Positions 10,181-20,109 are shown, numbered from the stretch's first letter. The stretch: DNA of 32,678 nucleotides from Schoenoplectus triqueter (GCA_964058805.1 CAXKVV010000787.1:1-32678); one strand, 5' to 3'. Notes: a model not told the origin generated them from the sequence alone. Numbers and translations are program-made.

Positions 10181-10556
10181 GAATTAGACTATTGTGAAAA
10201 TATTTGCATTTCGTGTTCAAGTGCATACAGCTTAAATTTTATCGTAACACATCCGAAATTCAAAATTATCATTCTCATTAAATTCTTCATATCAAAATAT
10301 TGGGGATACAAAAATTTGAGGTAAATCACACAACGCACTTATGCTTTGTAAAAATGATGGTTTTCCCCCTATTAAAAAAAATAGCAAATAGATTTCAAAA
10401 AATATAAAATTTGATTTACTAATAGATTTTTATATGATGATTAGATTGAGCATTTGGATCGATCATTTCTTATTTAAAATTAATAATAAAGCGCAAAGCA
10501 CACAACACACTTGTGCTTTGCAAAACACCATAGCCTAATTCTATATATATATATAT
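10171..10556. mobile_element. Hairpin MITE-like element M3 (apparent chimera)
   Basis: Ends at 10171-10196 and 10526-10551 form an inverted repeat of 26 bases with few mismatches, TATATATATAGAATTAG then CTAT and GTG. The left half resembles M1 (GTGAAAATATTTGCATTTC and the CATTAAATTCTTCATAT core). The right half resembles M4, with the TTGCAAAACACCAT end and an M4-like ATTGAGCATTTG word. An ACACAAC..CACTT.TGCTTTG.AAAA block occurs twice in direct orientation (near 10329 and 10501). The two halves are not inverted copies of each other. Confidence 0.6.
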
Positions 10557-11009
10557 AAAAGTAATGCTAATGGGGAAATAATTGCTACAGATTTTCTGGG
10601 CATTTGATTCCTTTAAAATTTGTGCCTATGATTTTTTCTGGAGAAAATTTTACTGAGACAGAAACGTTGACAGTTTAATCTCTCTGCGTTACCTCAACAG
10701 ACTCCCTGTATACTGCCAGTAGCTTTCTTTAGCAGATCTTCAGGTACAAGGTATGGTGACAACTCAATATAGACTATCTAGTCAATTAGTACTTTGTACA
10801 TAAATAATAATTTAATGATTATAGACTATCTAGTCATTGTGCTGACAACTCAATATATATACTAGAATTCCTGAAGAACATAAGTACTAATCTCAACAGG
10901 CATAAGAATATAAGTAACAATTCCAAAATCAAAATATAAAGTAGTTTAATTCAAATAAAAAGTCTGAAACTATATAATAAATATTACAAAGCATAACCTA
11001 CCCAAGCAT
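10557..11009. other. Intergenic DNA with no gene recognised
   Basis: AT-rich. Two modules, GACAACTCAATATA and ATAGACTATCTAGTCA, occur twice in swapped order between 10758 and 10860, indicating a local rearrangement or duplication. No coding frame is convincing. Confidence 0.45.
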
Positions 11010-11711
11010 CTAAAGAAGAGTAGTGAGAATAGACAATACCTGGTAACTGATGATGCCACTACAGGAGATGGCCTGATTTGCCATAATGAGAGAGGGTGTT
11101 TGATTTGCGATTAGCGAGAGGAGAGTGGTGATTCGTGTGAGAAGAGTAAACAATTTGAAATGGAAAGGAAGGGAGAGAGGCACAAGAGACCAGAGTTTAA
11201 CTTTACTATTATTACGTCCCCTACTGTAATTAGGATGATCTTCTTTTGACACATCTGTACCAATACTACGAAGACAGTCAGCAATTAATTGCATGTGTTG
11301 TATGTACTAAGCACAGGAAGAACCTCTTTTCTTAGAGGTCTGAAGCTGAAGTTTGAGATCAAGAACTCATGCCAGGGATTGAGATCCATGGATTGGCTGA
11401 AGCTTCACCCAAAGTTGAGAGGAAGATTGACAGTTTATGACCTATGCAAGAATGGATTGCAATATGAAATTGAAGATCCATACAAGGATTAGCTGATCAT
11501 GTTGTTGTCATCACTGAAATGCAGGATTGGTTGATATAGAATCATCAGCAGCTATCAGGGAATGAGGAGGAGGATCAGTGCCATCGATGATATACATCAG
11601 GTCATAACCACGAAATACAGGAACGATTTGGGATTTCCACACAAGATAATTGTCATGACTGAGAATAGTATGGATCTGATGAGAGAAATGAACTGGTGCA
11701 TCAGATCGCAT
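11010..11711 (-). pseudogene. Broken Ty1-copia gag fragment
   Basis: Read on the minus strand from 11711, the product starts MRSDAPVHFSHQ and continues through a copia gag N-terminal pattern: a DNYLVWKSQIVPVFRG segment, then IDGTDPPP, then NPAF. A further piece (about 11410-11210) contains SSQLW and LKLQLQTSKK, then YIQHMQLIADCLRSIGTDVS, which is the UBN2-type gag region upstream of the zinc knuckle. At least three stop codons interrupt it. Beyond about 11200 the frame no longer looks like gag. This is a different copia lineage from the element at 6048-9215. No PR, INT or RT follows on the left. Confidence 0.72.
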
Positions 11712-11736
11712 GGAAGAAGCAAGAACTCATGCCATA

Positions 11737-11995
11737 TAATAAAATGAACAAATTACTGAACTTTTATAATTTCAGCTATCTTGACAAGGAATGAGTTCTG
11801 TATATTCATAGAAGATTACATCATTTACTAGAAACTTCTATCTAACAAACATCTGTTTCTAACTAACTAAATAACTAACTAACTAACTGAAGTTAGTTAT
11901 ATTAGTTACACTTGATATCCAGTTACTTTAATACTGGACTGCTCCATTGGTTGATCCTCTACAACTTGATTTACCAGAAAATGGGAACAAACATA
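11737..11995 (-). repeat. Probable copia LTR linked to the gag fragment
   Basis: On the minus strand this stretch begins TGTTTGTTCCCATTTTC. It contains the (GTTA)n-type run (plus strand 11868-11888) and the late-LTR words often seen in plant copia LTRs, and is followed by TGGCATGAGTTCTTGC, a plausible mutated primer-binding site, then the gag start at 11711. The second LTR was not found, so the edges are estimates. Confidence 0.5.
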
Positions 11996-12299
11996 TCAAA
12001 CGACGTATGAAGTATCCATACTGGAATAAAACAATCACTAAAACGGTTTGTCTCTTAAATTTTTCATATATAGATTCCTTTCATATGTGTAATTGACAAA
12101 CCTACAATCCGTAGAGAAATAATTCTACAATATTTTTGGCTATAAATTGTAAGTTGTGATCAAAAGGTGTTAGTTTCCTGATTTTCACCAGAATAAATTT
12201 CCCATAATAGTTATACAGGCATCGCTTGCTGTTGTGGCCCAAATTAAAGGTATGAGATGGTACTCAATCTGGTTGATGCTCTCTGCTAATTGCAAGTTG

Positions 12300-12540
12300 A
12301 GAATGAATGCAACAAATTAAAGTTGTTCACAGAGATATTAAGCCTGAAAACGTGCTTTTAGATTCCAATTTGGAATCTAAGCTGAGTGATTTTGGACATG
12401 GCTTCAGTGCAAACACAACAACAGCAGCTGGTTCATGGGAATATGTGGTTCAGTGAGGATGGAAAAAGTAAACCAAATGCACAATCCAACATCTATAGCT
12501 TTGGCGCTGTCCTTCTAGAAATTGCATGTTTGTAGAGCTT
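12300..12540 (+). pseudogene. Receptor-like protein kinase fragment (lectin-RLK-like)
   Basis: Translation at 12322-12430 gives VVHRDIKPENVLLDSN (catalytic loop, HRD with Lys and Asn) followed by KLSDFGHGF, the DFG segment where DFG is normally followed by Leu-Ala/Ser. After a stop near 12455 and a shift of frame, KPNAQSNIYSFGAVLLEIAC (about 12470-12531) matches kinase subdomain IX. The APE motif and some 15 codons are missing. The pattern fits the L-type lectin receptor kinase group, but the piece is too short to be sure. No lectin domain, ATP-binding loop or C-lobe end is seen nearby. This is a relic, not a gene. Confidence 0.75.
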
Positions 12541-12544
12541 TAGT

Positions 12545-13340
12545 ATTTTATGTATATTCAGCTACCGACAACATCACTAAAATTGAATCAATGAGACCAA
12601 AATGCTGAGATAATTATGTTGTAGGACAATATATGAGAATGAGATGTACAGTACCAGGATGCAATTTAGACTTTGGCCTTACAATTGTATCAGCACAAGT
12701 TGCAATCAGAAATCCGTTAAAAAACACAATTCAGCAACCTCATTTTAATTCCTCAAAATATAAATTAGGATCATTTGACTTTGGTTTTGACTTGATTCTT
12801 AAATCTGGTTTGATCAGACCTGTATTACTATGAAAAAGACGACACCACTCGCTTCAGACATTCAGATAAAATATATTTTTAGTATAAAAAAAATAACGAA
12901 AACACCAATTTCTTATAAAATTTACAAACAAATTCACCAAACAGGTAGTATTCAAGCCTGTAATGTCGAGTGACATAATAATAAAAAAAAAAAGCATGCC
13001 TAGCTGATACATTTCATGTATAGCTAATTAATTTACAACACAGTTTCAGTGCATGCCATTGCCAGAACAACATAATACCATATCAACAATAAAACACAGA
13101 TATGGTCACAAATAGCACCAAAACGGAGTTCCCACAAAGTCCTCTCTTATTCCCTAATTTCTTCAAACCACCCTCCAAGTTTAATTTTTATTTTTCAGAC
13201 TTGTAATAGGATATTAATACACAAAAAATCATGAACGAGTAATACATGCTGAATCTCGCCACTCTAGGAGGGCGCGTTGCAGGTTTACGATTCAACACCT
13301 AACAAATTTCACGACCATCAAACACATCATAAGATCCAAG
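12545..13340. other. Intergenic spacer and remorin 3'UTR
   Basis: The part next to 13341 is the likely 3'UTR of the remorin gene on the minus strand. The rest is AT-rich, with a short open frame at 12633-12833 (+) that shows no family resemblance. Confidence 0.45.
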
Positions 13341-14540
13341 TTAAAAGACGGATCGCTTGGAGGGGGCTCGGCCGACAGCTCGCATGAAGTGCGCAATGTC
13401 GAGTATCTTGGCAATCTTCGTCCCCCTCTTCGCCTCTGCAGATGCCCTCTTCTCCTCTGCTTTGCGGCGCGCTTTGGCCACCTCATTCTGTGTCTTCTCC
13501 ATTGCTCTTGCCCGCTCCTTGTCCAGCTTCCTCTGTTGTCATAACATCAAGTACTTTCGAAATTACAACTTATTAATGTTATATATAACTGGTGAATAGT
13601 AAGTACTTGTATTTAATTCACTTCTAATTTAGTATGACAGCAGAAAATTAATGTGAGAACTAAGAGAGTGAGTTCAATAATTCGGACTAAATTCTACTTT
13701 TTTGAGAAAGAAAAGATCTAAGGGAGAGTCAATTCATCAAATTAACTGTTAATTAATACAGAAAATTAATGTGGTCGGTGCAGATTTAATTCACTTCTAA
13801 TTAAGTTCGGACCATGAAGCATCAACGGAAGTAATATCAATAACACAATGACTACCTCAATTTTCTTGAGCTGGGCGGTGGCTTTCTCGACCTGTGCGTT
13901 CTCCCATCCGTTGATTATGACCTCCTCACGCTTGAGCCGGTTGTTAATCTTCGCCACCTCAGCCGTCTGCCATGCCGTTATCTTCACCTCAGTCTCCTCC
14001 CTTCTCACCTGTCCCACCGACACGTCCTCCCCCGCACCAGGTGTGCCGCCGACCAGTTCTCCTGTTGTGTTTTGTGGAGAGGGAATTGGGTTGGAATCGG
14101 GGACGAGAGCCAGCGGGTTGGTCTCTTCAAACCCGCCAACATCTGATGCGATGGTCCTGGCATGCTCCAAATCATCATGGGCATTGTTTGCATTGCTTTC
14201 TCCTCTCTGGTATATATTATTATCAGTTAATTGAATAATGATCATTATGCATATAGTATAATCATATATATGTATGTGGAAAACCAATTCGAATTTGATT
14301 AGCACCAATTAAGTTAAGCAAAGCAACCTGAATCATGGCGAGCTCTCGGTTGACGATGGTCAATTGCTCGGCGAGGGCGACGGGGTCAACTCCGCTGCCG
14401 AGGGAAACGGTGGAGGTGTGGCGGGTGGTGGGGGCAGGGGGCCAGTTGGAGTGGCGGGTGGGGGGAGGAGTGAGCAAGTGGATGTCGCGGAATCCGTCAG
14501 CACTGCCGGCTCTGTTTGGGGGCCTCTCGTCACTCAACAT
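13341..14540 (-). CDS. Remorin family protein
   Basis: A plant-specific scaffold protein that binds the inner face of the plasma membrane and organises nanodomains; family members affect receptor signalling, virus movement and symbiosis. Exons on the minus strand are 14540-14328, 14206-13856 and 13532-13341, with GT-AG borders and phase 0, giving 251 residues. Residues 1-138 are a low-complexity, Pro/Ser/Asn-rich variable part. Residues 139-245 are the Remorin_C coiled coil, with paired tryptophans (ITAWQ near 150, INGWENAQ near 172), alternating Lys/Glu and the KAEEKRASAEAKRG block. The C-terminus, HFMRAVGRAPSKRSVF, has the hydrophobic/basic character of the membrane anchor; it lacks the Cys seen in some groups. 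The ATG at 14540 is the first after the TATA box on this strand. The subgroup is not assigned. Confidence 0.93.
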
Positions 14541-14613
14541 GTCAGCTGGGGGGCTGGGGGGCGGAGGTGAAGGGTGCAGGGTGCAGGGAGGAGAGGGGAT
14601 TCCATTGGGGGTC

Positions 14614-14622
14614 CTTTTATAT
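14614..14622 (-). promoter_or_regulatory. TATA box of the remorin gene
   Basis: On the minus strand this reads ATATAAAAG, 74-82 bases upstream of the ATG. A pyrimidine/GC-rich leader follows. Confidence 0.65.
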
Positions 14623-14680
14623 GGAAATTAATCAATTATAAATTATTAATTACTATTAATTAATTATTATAGTTGGACTT

Positions 14681-15045
14681 GGATCATTGGATCATTGGAT
14701 CATTGGATGGGAACCTACGGTTGGATTCAATTCAACTGTTGGGTTGGGTTGGGTTGGGTTGGGTTGGGTCGGGTCAGCACTCACTCACCACTAATGTCAT
14801 ATTAATTGTCAGATATATATTGTCATGTGGTCATGTGGTCATGTGGTCATGTGGAGAGAAGGGAAAGTGCTGGGAAAGAGAGATGGGGCCTGGCCTCTGC
14901 TTGCCTCTCTCTCTACTTGTGCTGGTGCATGGTATTGGTGCCCAGTGCCGACCAAGACCAAACCCAACAGAGTGCTTGTGCTGCTCATTTAATGCGCTCA
15001 GAAATCTGAAATCTGAAATCGGAATGGAATGGAATGGAATGGAAT
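14681..15045. repeat. Cluster of four short tandem arrays upstream of the remorin gene
   Basis: In order: (GGATCATT)n at 14681-14708, (GGGTT)n at about 14740-14775, (TCATGTGG)n at 14823-14854, and (GGAAT)n at 15021-15045. Each has about three to seven units with almost perfect copies, and the unit types are unrelated. They lie in the likely proximal promoter of the minus-strand remorin gene. Confidence 0.85.
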
Positions 15046-15485
15046 GTGATATTACCACTGTAATATATATTAAATAATATATTATATATCGAATAATCGG
15101 ATATGGATAATATAACCGTATGTAGATTTCGAATACAGTCGATCCGTGTAAGCTTGCATCCTAAAATATCGGCAATGTAAATGTAGCAGAATGTAATATT
15201 GTAAGGTAGTAAGGTAGAGATAGATGGTGCCGGGACCGGAGGCTATATGGGCAAATTTTTTTAAAGATAGAGAAAATAAAAAATGTTCTCACTTCTTTGT
15301 TCAATTACCATTAAACAAAGGCCAATGTGCTCATGCTACGCGATTAAAAATATCAACTCCAAACTTGTTCAAAAAGGAATAAAGACACATCTATTTCTTC
15401 TATAACTATCCCTATTGTGCTCTCTTTCATTTGAGCTGTTGTGCTCTCACTTTTTTTAGTTTATTGCTCTCTTTTTTTTCTAATC
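15046..15485. other. AT-rich spacer
   Basis: No coding frame or element was recognised between the tandem arrays and the hAT MITE. The right part is T-rich and repeats the word GTGCTCTC. Confidence 0.4.
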
Positions 15486-15493
15486 CTTGAGTG
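15486..15493. repeat. Left 8-bp target-site duplication of the hAT MITE
   Basis: CTTGAGTG, repeated exactly at 15957-15964. Confidence 0.85.
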
Positions 15494-15956
15494 TAGAGGT
15501 TTGCAAATGATTTGTTCGATTCAAAAAGAAATAAATATATGCATCCAAAGTTTTTTTGATTTATCAAATTATGAACTAAATCAAACTTTAAAAATATCAA
15601 TCGAATAAACTAAAAACCGAACAAAGCGAAATTATATTATTTAAAGAGGAATAAAAAATATCAAAAATTATAAAAATTAATAAAATATAAAATAAATAAC
15701 TAAATAAATCTAAAATATATATATATATATATTAAGATTATCTTTGATAGTCCATATTTTATACCAAGTTAAATAAATTTATTTGATAAATTTTGGACTA
15801 TTCGGTTTATCCGATTTAGAAAAATAAAAACCGAACTAAATAACAAAAAAATAGCTAAAATTTTGAACCGAACCGAAATTTTTGAACCAAACTAAATAGT
15901 CCAAATTGAACAATTCGGTTCAAAACTAATTAAACTGATCAATTTGCATACCCCTA
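15494..15956. mobile_element. hAT-type MITE with 8-bp target duplication
   Basis: The ends are inverted: TAGAGGTTTGCAAAT on the left, and ATTTGCATACCCCTA on the right, which read inversely is TAGGGGTATGCAAAT. The element is directly flanked by CTTGAGTG at 15486-15493 and 15957-15964, an exact 8-bp duplication. A TAG-starting inverted end with an 8-bp duplication is diagnostic of the hAT superfamily. The inside is AT-rich, carries repeated AACCGAA words near the right end, and has no coding capacity, so it is non-autonomous. Length is 463 bases. Confidence 0.85.
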
Positions 15957-15964
15957 CTTGAGTG
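15957..15964. repeat. Right 8-bp target-site duplication of the hAT MITE
   Basis: CTTGAGTG, the partner of 15486-15493. Confidence 0.85.
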
Positions 15965-16039
15965 CTCTCGTCTTTTATTATTCTTCTCCTTCAATATTGT
16001 TTGTGAAGGACCAAATTCATACTCTCGTGTGATACTCTT

Positions 16040-16462
16040 TATATATAGAGAGAGAGATCTTATGGTGCTTTGCATAGCAAAAAATTATTATTGCTTCAGG
16101 GTGACATTTCATATCCTGAGGTCTCAAATTGTCAATCTAAATTGCTCAATAATTTTTTCAAGTTAAAATCTTATAGGATATTAAATTTTATGATTTTTTG
16201 AGTTTTCTAACTATTTTTTAAATTATTTTTAAAAACAACCTGAAATAGACTATTTTCTTATGTTAAAATAGGACTATTTTTAAAAATAATTTAAAAAATA
16301 GTTAGAAAACTCAAAAAATCATGAAATTCAATATCCCATAAGATTTTGATATGAAAAAATTATTAACCAACTTAGATTGACCATTTGAGACCTCGGGGGT
16401 ATGAAATCTCATACCGAAATAATAACAGTTTTTTATTTTGCAAAGCACCATAAACTATCTAT

Positions 16463-16470
<8 letters not shown>
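16040..16470. mobile_element. Hairpin MITE-like element M4
   Basis: Inverted ends TTATGGTGCTTTGCA (16060-16074) and its complement at 16439-16453 lead into arms of about 190 bases that pair across almost the whole element, with the fold centre near 16250. The arm core (AAATCTTATAGGATATTAAA and GAGTTTTCTAACTATTTTTT) resembles M2. The left border is TATATATAGAGAGAGAG; the right runs into a long (AT)n tract. No coding capacity. Confidence 0.8.

Positions 16471-16521
<51 letters not shown>
16465..16521. repeat. (AT)n-(AG)n compound microsatellite
   Basis: About 16 AT units run straight into about 12 AG units, forming the junction between hairpin element M4 and the half element M5. It is an extended version of the TATATAGAGAG border seen at the other elements. 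Confidence 0.9.
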
Positions 16522-16740
16522 CTTAGGCTACGGTGCTACGCGTAGCACGGATGGTCCGTGTGCTACGGATCATTTTTCCGTCTTTAAAGTTCAAATGATT
16601 GATCCGACCAGTAAAAATATTTTACATATGAAAATTTAGTTGAGGAGGAAATTTTATATTTTTAAATTTTTTTTACTATTTTTTAAGATGACTAGAAAAC
16701 TACTTCTTTTGAATGGCTCATAATAATTAAATCAAGTGTT
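16522..16740. mobile_element. Half of a hairpin element (M5)
   Basis: It starts ACTTAGGCTACGGTGCTAC after the (AG)n tract. The perfect 16-base palindrome GTGCTACGCGTAGCAC (16533-16548) is followed by a related CCGTGTGCTACGG. The inner part (CATATGAAAATTTAGTTGAGG, then TTTTTTAAGATGACTAGAAAACTAC) resembles the left arms of M1 and M4. No inverted partner is found to the right, so only one arm is present or the other has decayed. Confidence 0.5.
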
Positions 16741-17429
16741 GTAGTTCTCATTTTCTTATAGTTTTCTTTATTCATATTTCTATTTATTTTTAGTTAGTTT
16801 TTAGCATTAGCAATAGGTTACCATTTGTATTGATCGTCTCTTGATATTTAGGTTAATTAGCACATTAGACTCATATTTTTTATCAACCCCATCTACATCA
16901 TTTTCGACATTCAAATGCCATTATTTATCTTCATCATCTTATTTTGGGCAGTTTCTGGATATTCTTAGATTAAGACATTAATCGAGATTGGGTTGTTGGC
17001 AGGAACACTATTTGAACTTGGGTCGTAACTAATGGCATCTGGGATTGGTTCAGACTCAACAACCAATTTTATTATGTGAAACCTCATAATTTGAATCACG
17101 AACATTTTAACCACTCCACATGTATCCCTCAAGAAAACACAAAATAAAATATAATAGTAAACATCTGAACTGGTTGTGTTGTGTTGATATGTGCTTTAAT
17201 AGGTAAGTTTGCACTAATTATAGAGCAAACCGAGAGCGATATGAACATGGTTTCTCAAGTATTTGAAGTTGATATTATCATAGACGGATATTGTATAAGC
17301 CGTACTAATGGTTAATTGTATGTGTTGAAAACCTCACGTCTATAATAAACGTTGGTGAGTAAAGCATTTATAGTTCTAATCATAAAAAATGGCGATATGA
17401 AAGGCAATTATTTATTATTTTATTTGTTA
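16741..17429. other. AT-rich intergenic DNA
   Basis: No coding frame, hairpin or tandem structure stands out. Confidence 0.4.
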
Positions 17430-17720
17430 ATTATTTAAGAGAGACAGGAGAGGAGAGTAGAGGAGAGGTGGGGCCCATGAGAGGAAACCGTGTGTGTCGG
17501 CTTAGCAGGCGGCCAATAGCAATGCGCCGTAGGCAAGCAGAACACGTGGCAGACATCCTTGCCATCGCTTTCCAATCGTTTCTTTTTCTGGTTTGGCGAA
17601 TCAGAATCACAAATCGTTTTCACTTAGACTTGGTAGATTGGTACTGGTAGACTGGTAGACTGGTAGACTGGTAGAGGCAGCTGCTCTGTTCCTCTCGTGG
17701 CCTTGCCATATTGCAAAACA
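17430..17720. promoter_or_regulatory. GC-richer island with G-box/ABRE, no adjacent gene
   Basis: The composition changes sharply to mixed GC. The stretch holds CCAAT (17513-17517), an ABRE-type G-box ACACGTGGC (17542-17550), and a tandem array of the unit GGTAGACT (about 17643-17674). The look is of a promoter or leader, but no credible coding exon follows within 2 kb on either strand. It may be the relic of a promoter, the start of a non-coding transcript, or captured gene sequence. Confidence 0.35.
17643..17674. repeat. (GGTAGACT)n tandem repeat
   Basis: Four near-perfect units of eight bases within the GC-richer island. Confidence 0.85.
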
Positions 17721-19439
17721 AGGTGCCAAGATGCCATTTGCCATTAATTCATTATTCATGGGAGCGCACTATCTATCGATATCTTTCCATCTTTTTATCT
17801 ATCTATATATCTTGCTGGCTAGTATCTATTCGCTTCTCTCTTTTGTTTTCTTCTGCTAATTACTCACTAGTGCTTCGTAGAACAAAAATGACGGACTTAA
17901 TATATATTTAAAACGATAATTTACAAAATGATGAGATTTAATGTAATAATAATCATCGGATACGTACATATGTACAAAATGACGACAGATTGGTTTATTT
18001 GTAAATCTTAAAATATAACATGAGATGCAAATTGCATTTGGATTATATATTAAGTCAGTAAGTCAATAAAAGAATACATTATCACTTATAGAAAAGAAGT
18101 AATTTATTTCAATGTTGTACATACAAAAGATCGAAAGATTGAATTATTTTAGAACTCTTTCTGTAATTAATAAAAATTATATATTGGAAAAAATGATTGT
18201 TTTTTTCTCCTTCAGTATTTGAAAACTAAATAACCAAAAATATTAATATGTCGAACATATTACAATTAAAAATCTCCTTCTGAATTTATAAATAGAATTG
18301 AGAGCAACGACCTACGTATAACATATTATATTATTACAAGTAAATTCTTTATTAAATAAATTTTATTTTTTATTCTATGACACGTCATATCACTTTAGTG
18401 TCAGATGCTCATATTATATATTTTTTAATAAACATACAAAATCGTTAAAAGTTTTATAAATGAAAAATTATCTCACATGAAATTTTTGACTGTACAAATG
18501 AAGAAAAAAAATGAAAAAATAAATAAAATATTTTCTTAATTAATTTGGATGAACAGTAAAAAGAGCATTTTTTTTTGTTTAATAATTTAGAGGGAGGACA
18601 TTTTTGCAAACTTTTCAAAGGAAGGGCACCCAGAAATATTTACTTTTTTTTGTATTACCAACCAACAAAAATAGATGCTATAATAGTTCATATTATCTTT
18701 TTGTATTATTTAAAATACTTGATCCTCCGATATCTAGCAAAGGGTAAAAGAAGAAAAGTTCACATGGGTACATCAATTTATTTCAGGGGACCCAATTTTC
18801 TAATTATGAAACCAATTTATGGAAATAAATACAGAGAGGAAAAACAAAAGAGCGGACAAGGTTTCACCATCATGGTGGGGGTGTTGCTGTCTGTTTCATT
18901 TTATTTTTTAAAGTCTTTCCATATTGATGAATCATGTTTTGTCAAATTTGTGTCGGTATAATTATTGCAGCATAATATTAGATGTTTCAACAAATACTGC
19001 TCGACTACTAGAGCATACATATGAGTTTATATTCACTAAAAAAGGTGCGTTAATTTAGATTAAAAGGCAGCCAAATCGACTTTAATGGCAAGTTTTAAAC
19101 ATGTAGGTACTTGTGAATTAGGCATCAACACTTCATTTTTGAAAACTCTCGAGTGTCGATCATATAAAGGGCAAAGTGGAAAATTATCAAATAGGGATGT
19201 GATGAAGATTGTTTTATATTATTGCAAGGTGCCGTCACCAACCTTTGAAAATATGGGGAGAATAATTATATTAATTATATTCTGGGATGGAAAAGAGCGG
19301 ACTAAAAAAGGGGGAGGGGAGATATTTTGTGATCTGGTGAGTAAATAAAGAAGGCAAATATATCACTTTCATCCTTCATCCTTGATATGATGTAAGACTA
19401 AGAGCTGGTTGCTTCATGGATGACAAGTGTCTTTGCTAC

Positions 19440-19508
19440 AATGAATGAATGAATGAATGAATGAGTGAGTGAATGAATGAATGAGTGCATGAATGCATGA
19501 ATGCATGT
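19440..19508. repeat. (AATG)n tandem repeat with GAGTG and GCATGAAT variants
   Basis: About 17 tetranucleotide units, the right part shifting to an 8-base GCATGAAT period, which shows repeated slippage. Confidence 0.9.
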
Positions 19509-19583
19509 CGACAAATCAACTAAAAGTTGATGCGCTTACCAACAACTTCATGCGTCTACGCTGCCTTTCGTGGCAAGTGGCGC

Positions 19584-19615
19584 CCAAAACCAAAACCAAA
19601 ACCAAAACCAAAACC
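19584..19615. repeat. (CCAAAA)n tandem repeat
   Basis: Five units of a six-base repeat. Confidence 0.9.
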
Positions 19616-20109
19616 CCAAAAGTGATGGGTTGCTTTTATTCAATTCTCTTACCCTTTAAACAATAAATTACAAGTGTGATAATTACGTACACACATCCAA
19701 AATACTAATATATGTATACATAAATACATCATTTTTAGTTCACGTTCTCAAACATATATTTCTCGAAATTATTTATACTTTGCACATGACTTCCGGTTCA
19801 ACATATAGTAAATTCTTGTGCCTTCGTGGGCATCTGGCATTGCAATCCTGACCGTCAGTTGGAGTTGGGTCAAACATATCAAACCAATCATCAATTGGTT
19901 GCTAGTTACTCTGATTAGGACAATCAGCTCTGTTTAATAAATTATGTTCATGTAGCTAAAAAGCACAAATCCACTAAACACATACTAGGGATCCGAGTTC
20001 CGGACCAAGCGTAAACATCACACCACATTAACCACATAACCCTCAAAATCCTTTCTAAATGTAGCAAACGCTGCTGATGCCCTCCAGATGAAAGAATACG
20101 CTGCTATAT

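Larger units (their letters stand above)
17721..20000. other. Long AT-rich intergenic stretch
   Basis: Open frames at 18575-18961 and 19085-19348 (+) show no family resemblance, no plausible splice partners and AT-driven amino acid content. I do not call them genes. The stretch contains two tandem arrays, annotated separately. Confidence 0.5.

Noticed and set aside
14262..14631. Plus-strand frames over the remorin first exon
   Set aside because: Shadows of the minus-strand remorin coding sequence and its GC-rich leader.
18575..18961. 128-codon plus-strand open frame
   Set aside because: AT-rich, no recognisable domain or splice partners, Phe/Tyr/Lys-rich as expected of random AT-rich DNA.
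19085..19348. 87-codon plus-strand open frame
   Set aside because: No family resemblance and no supporting upstream or downstream exons.
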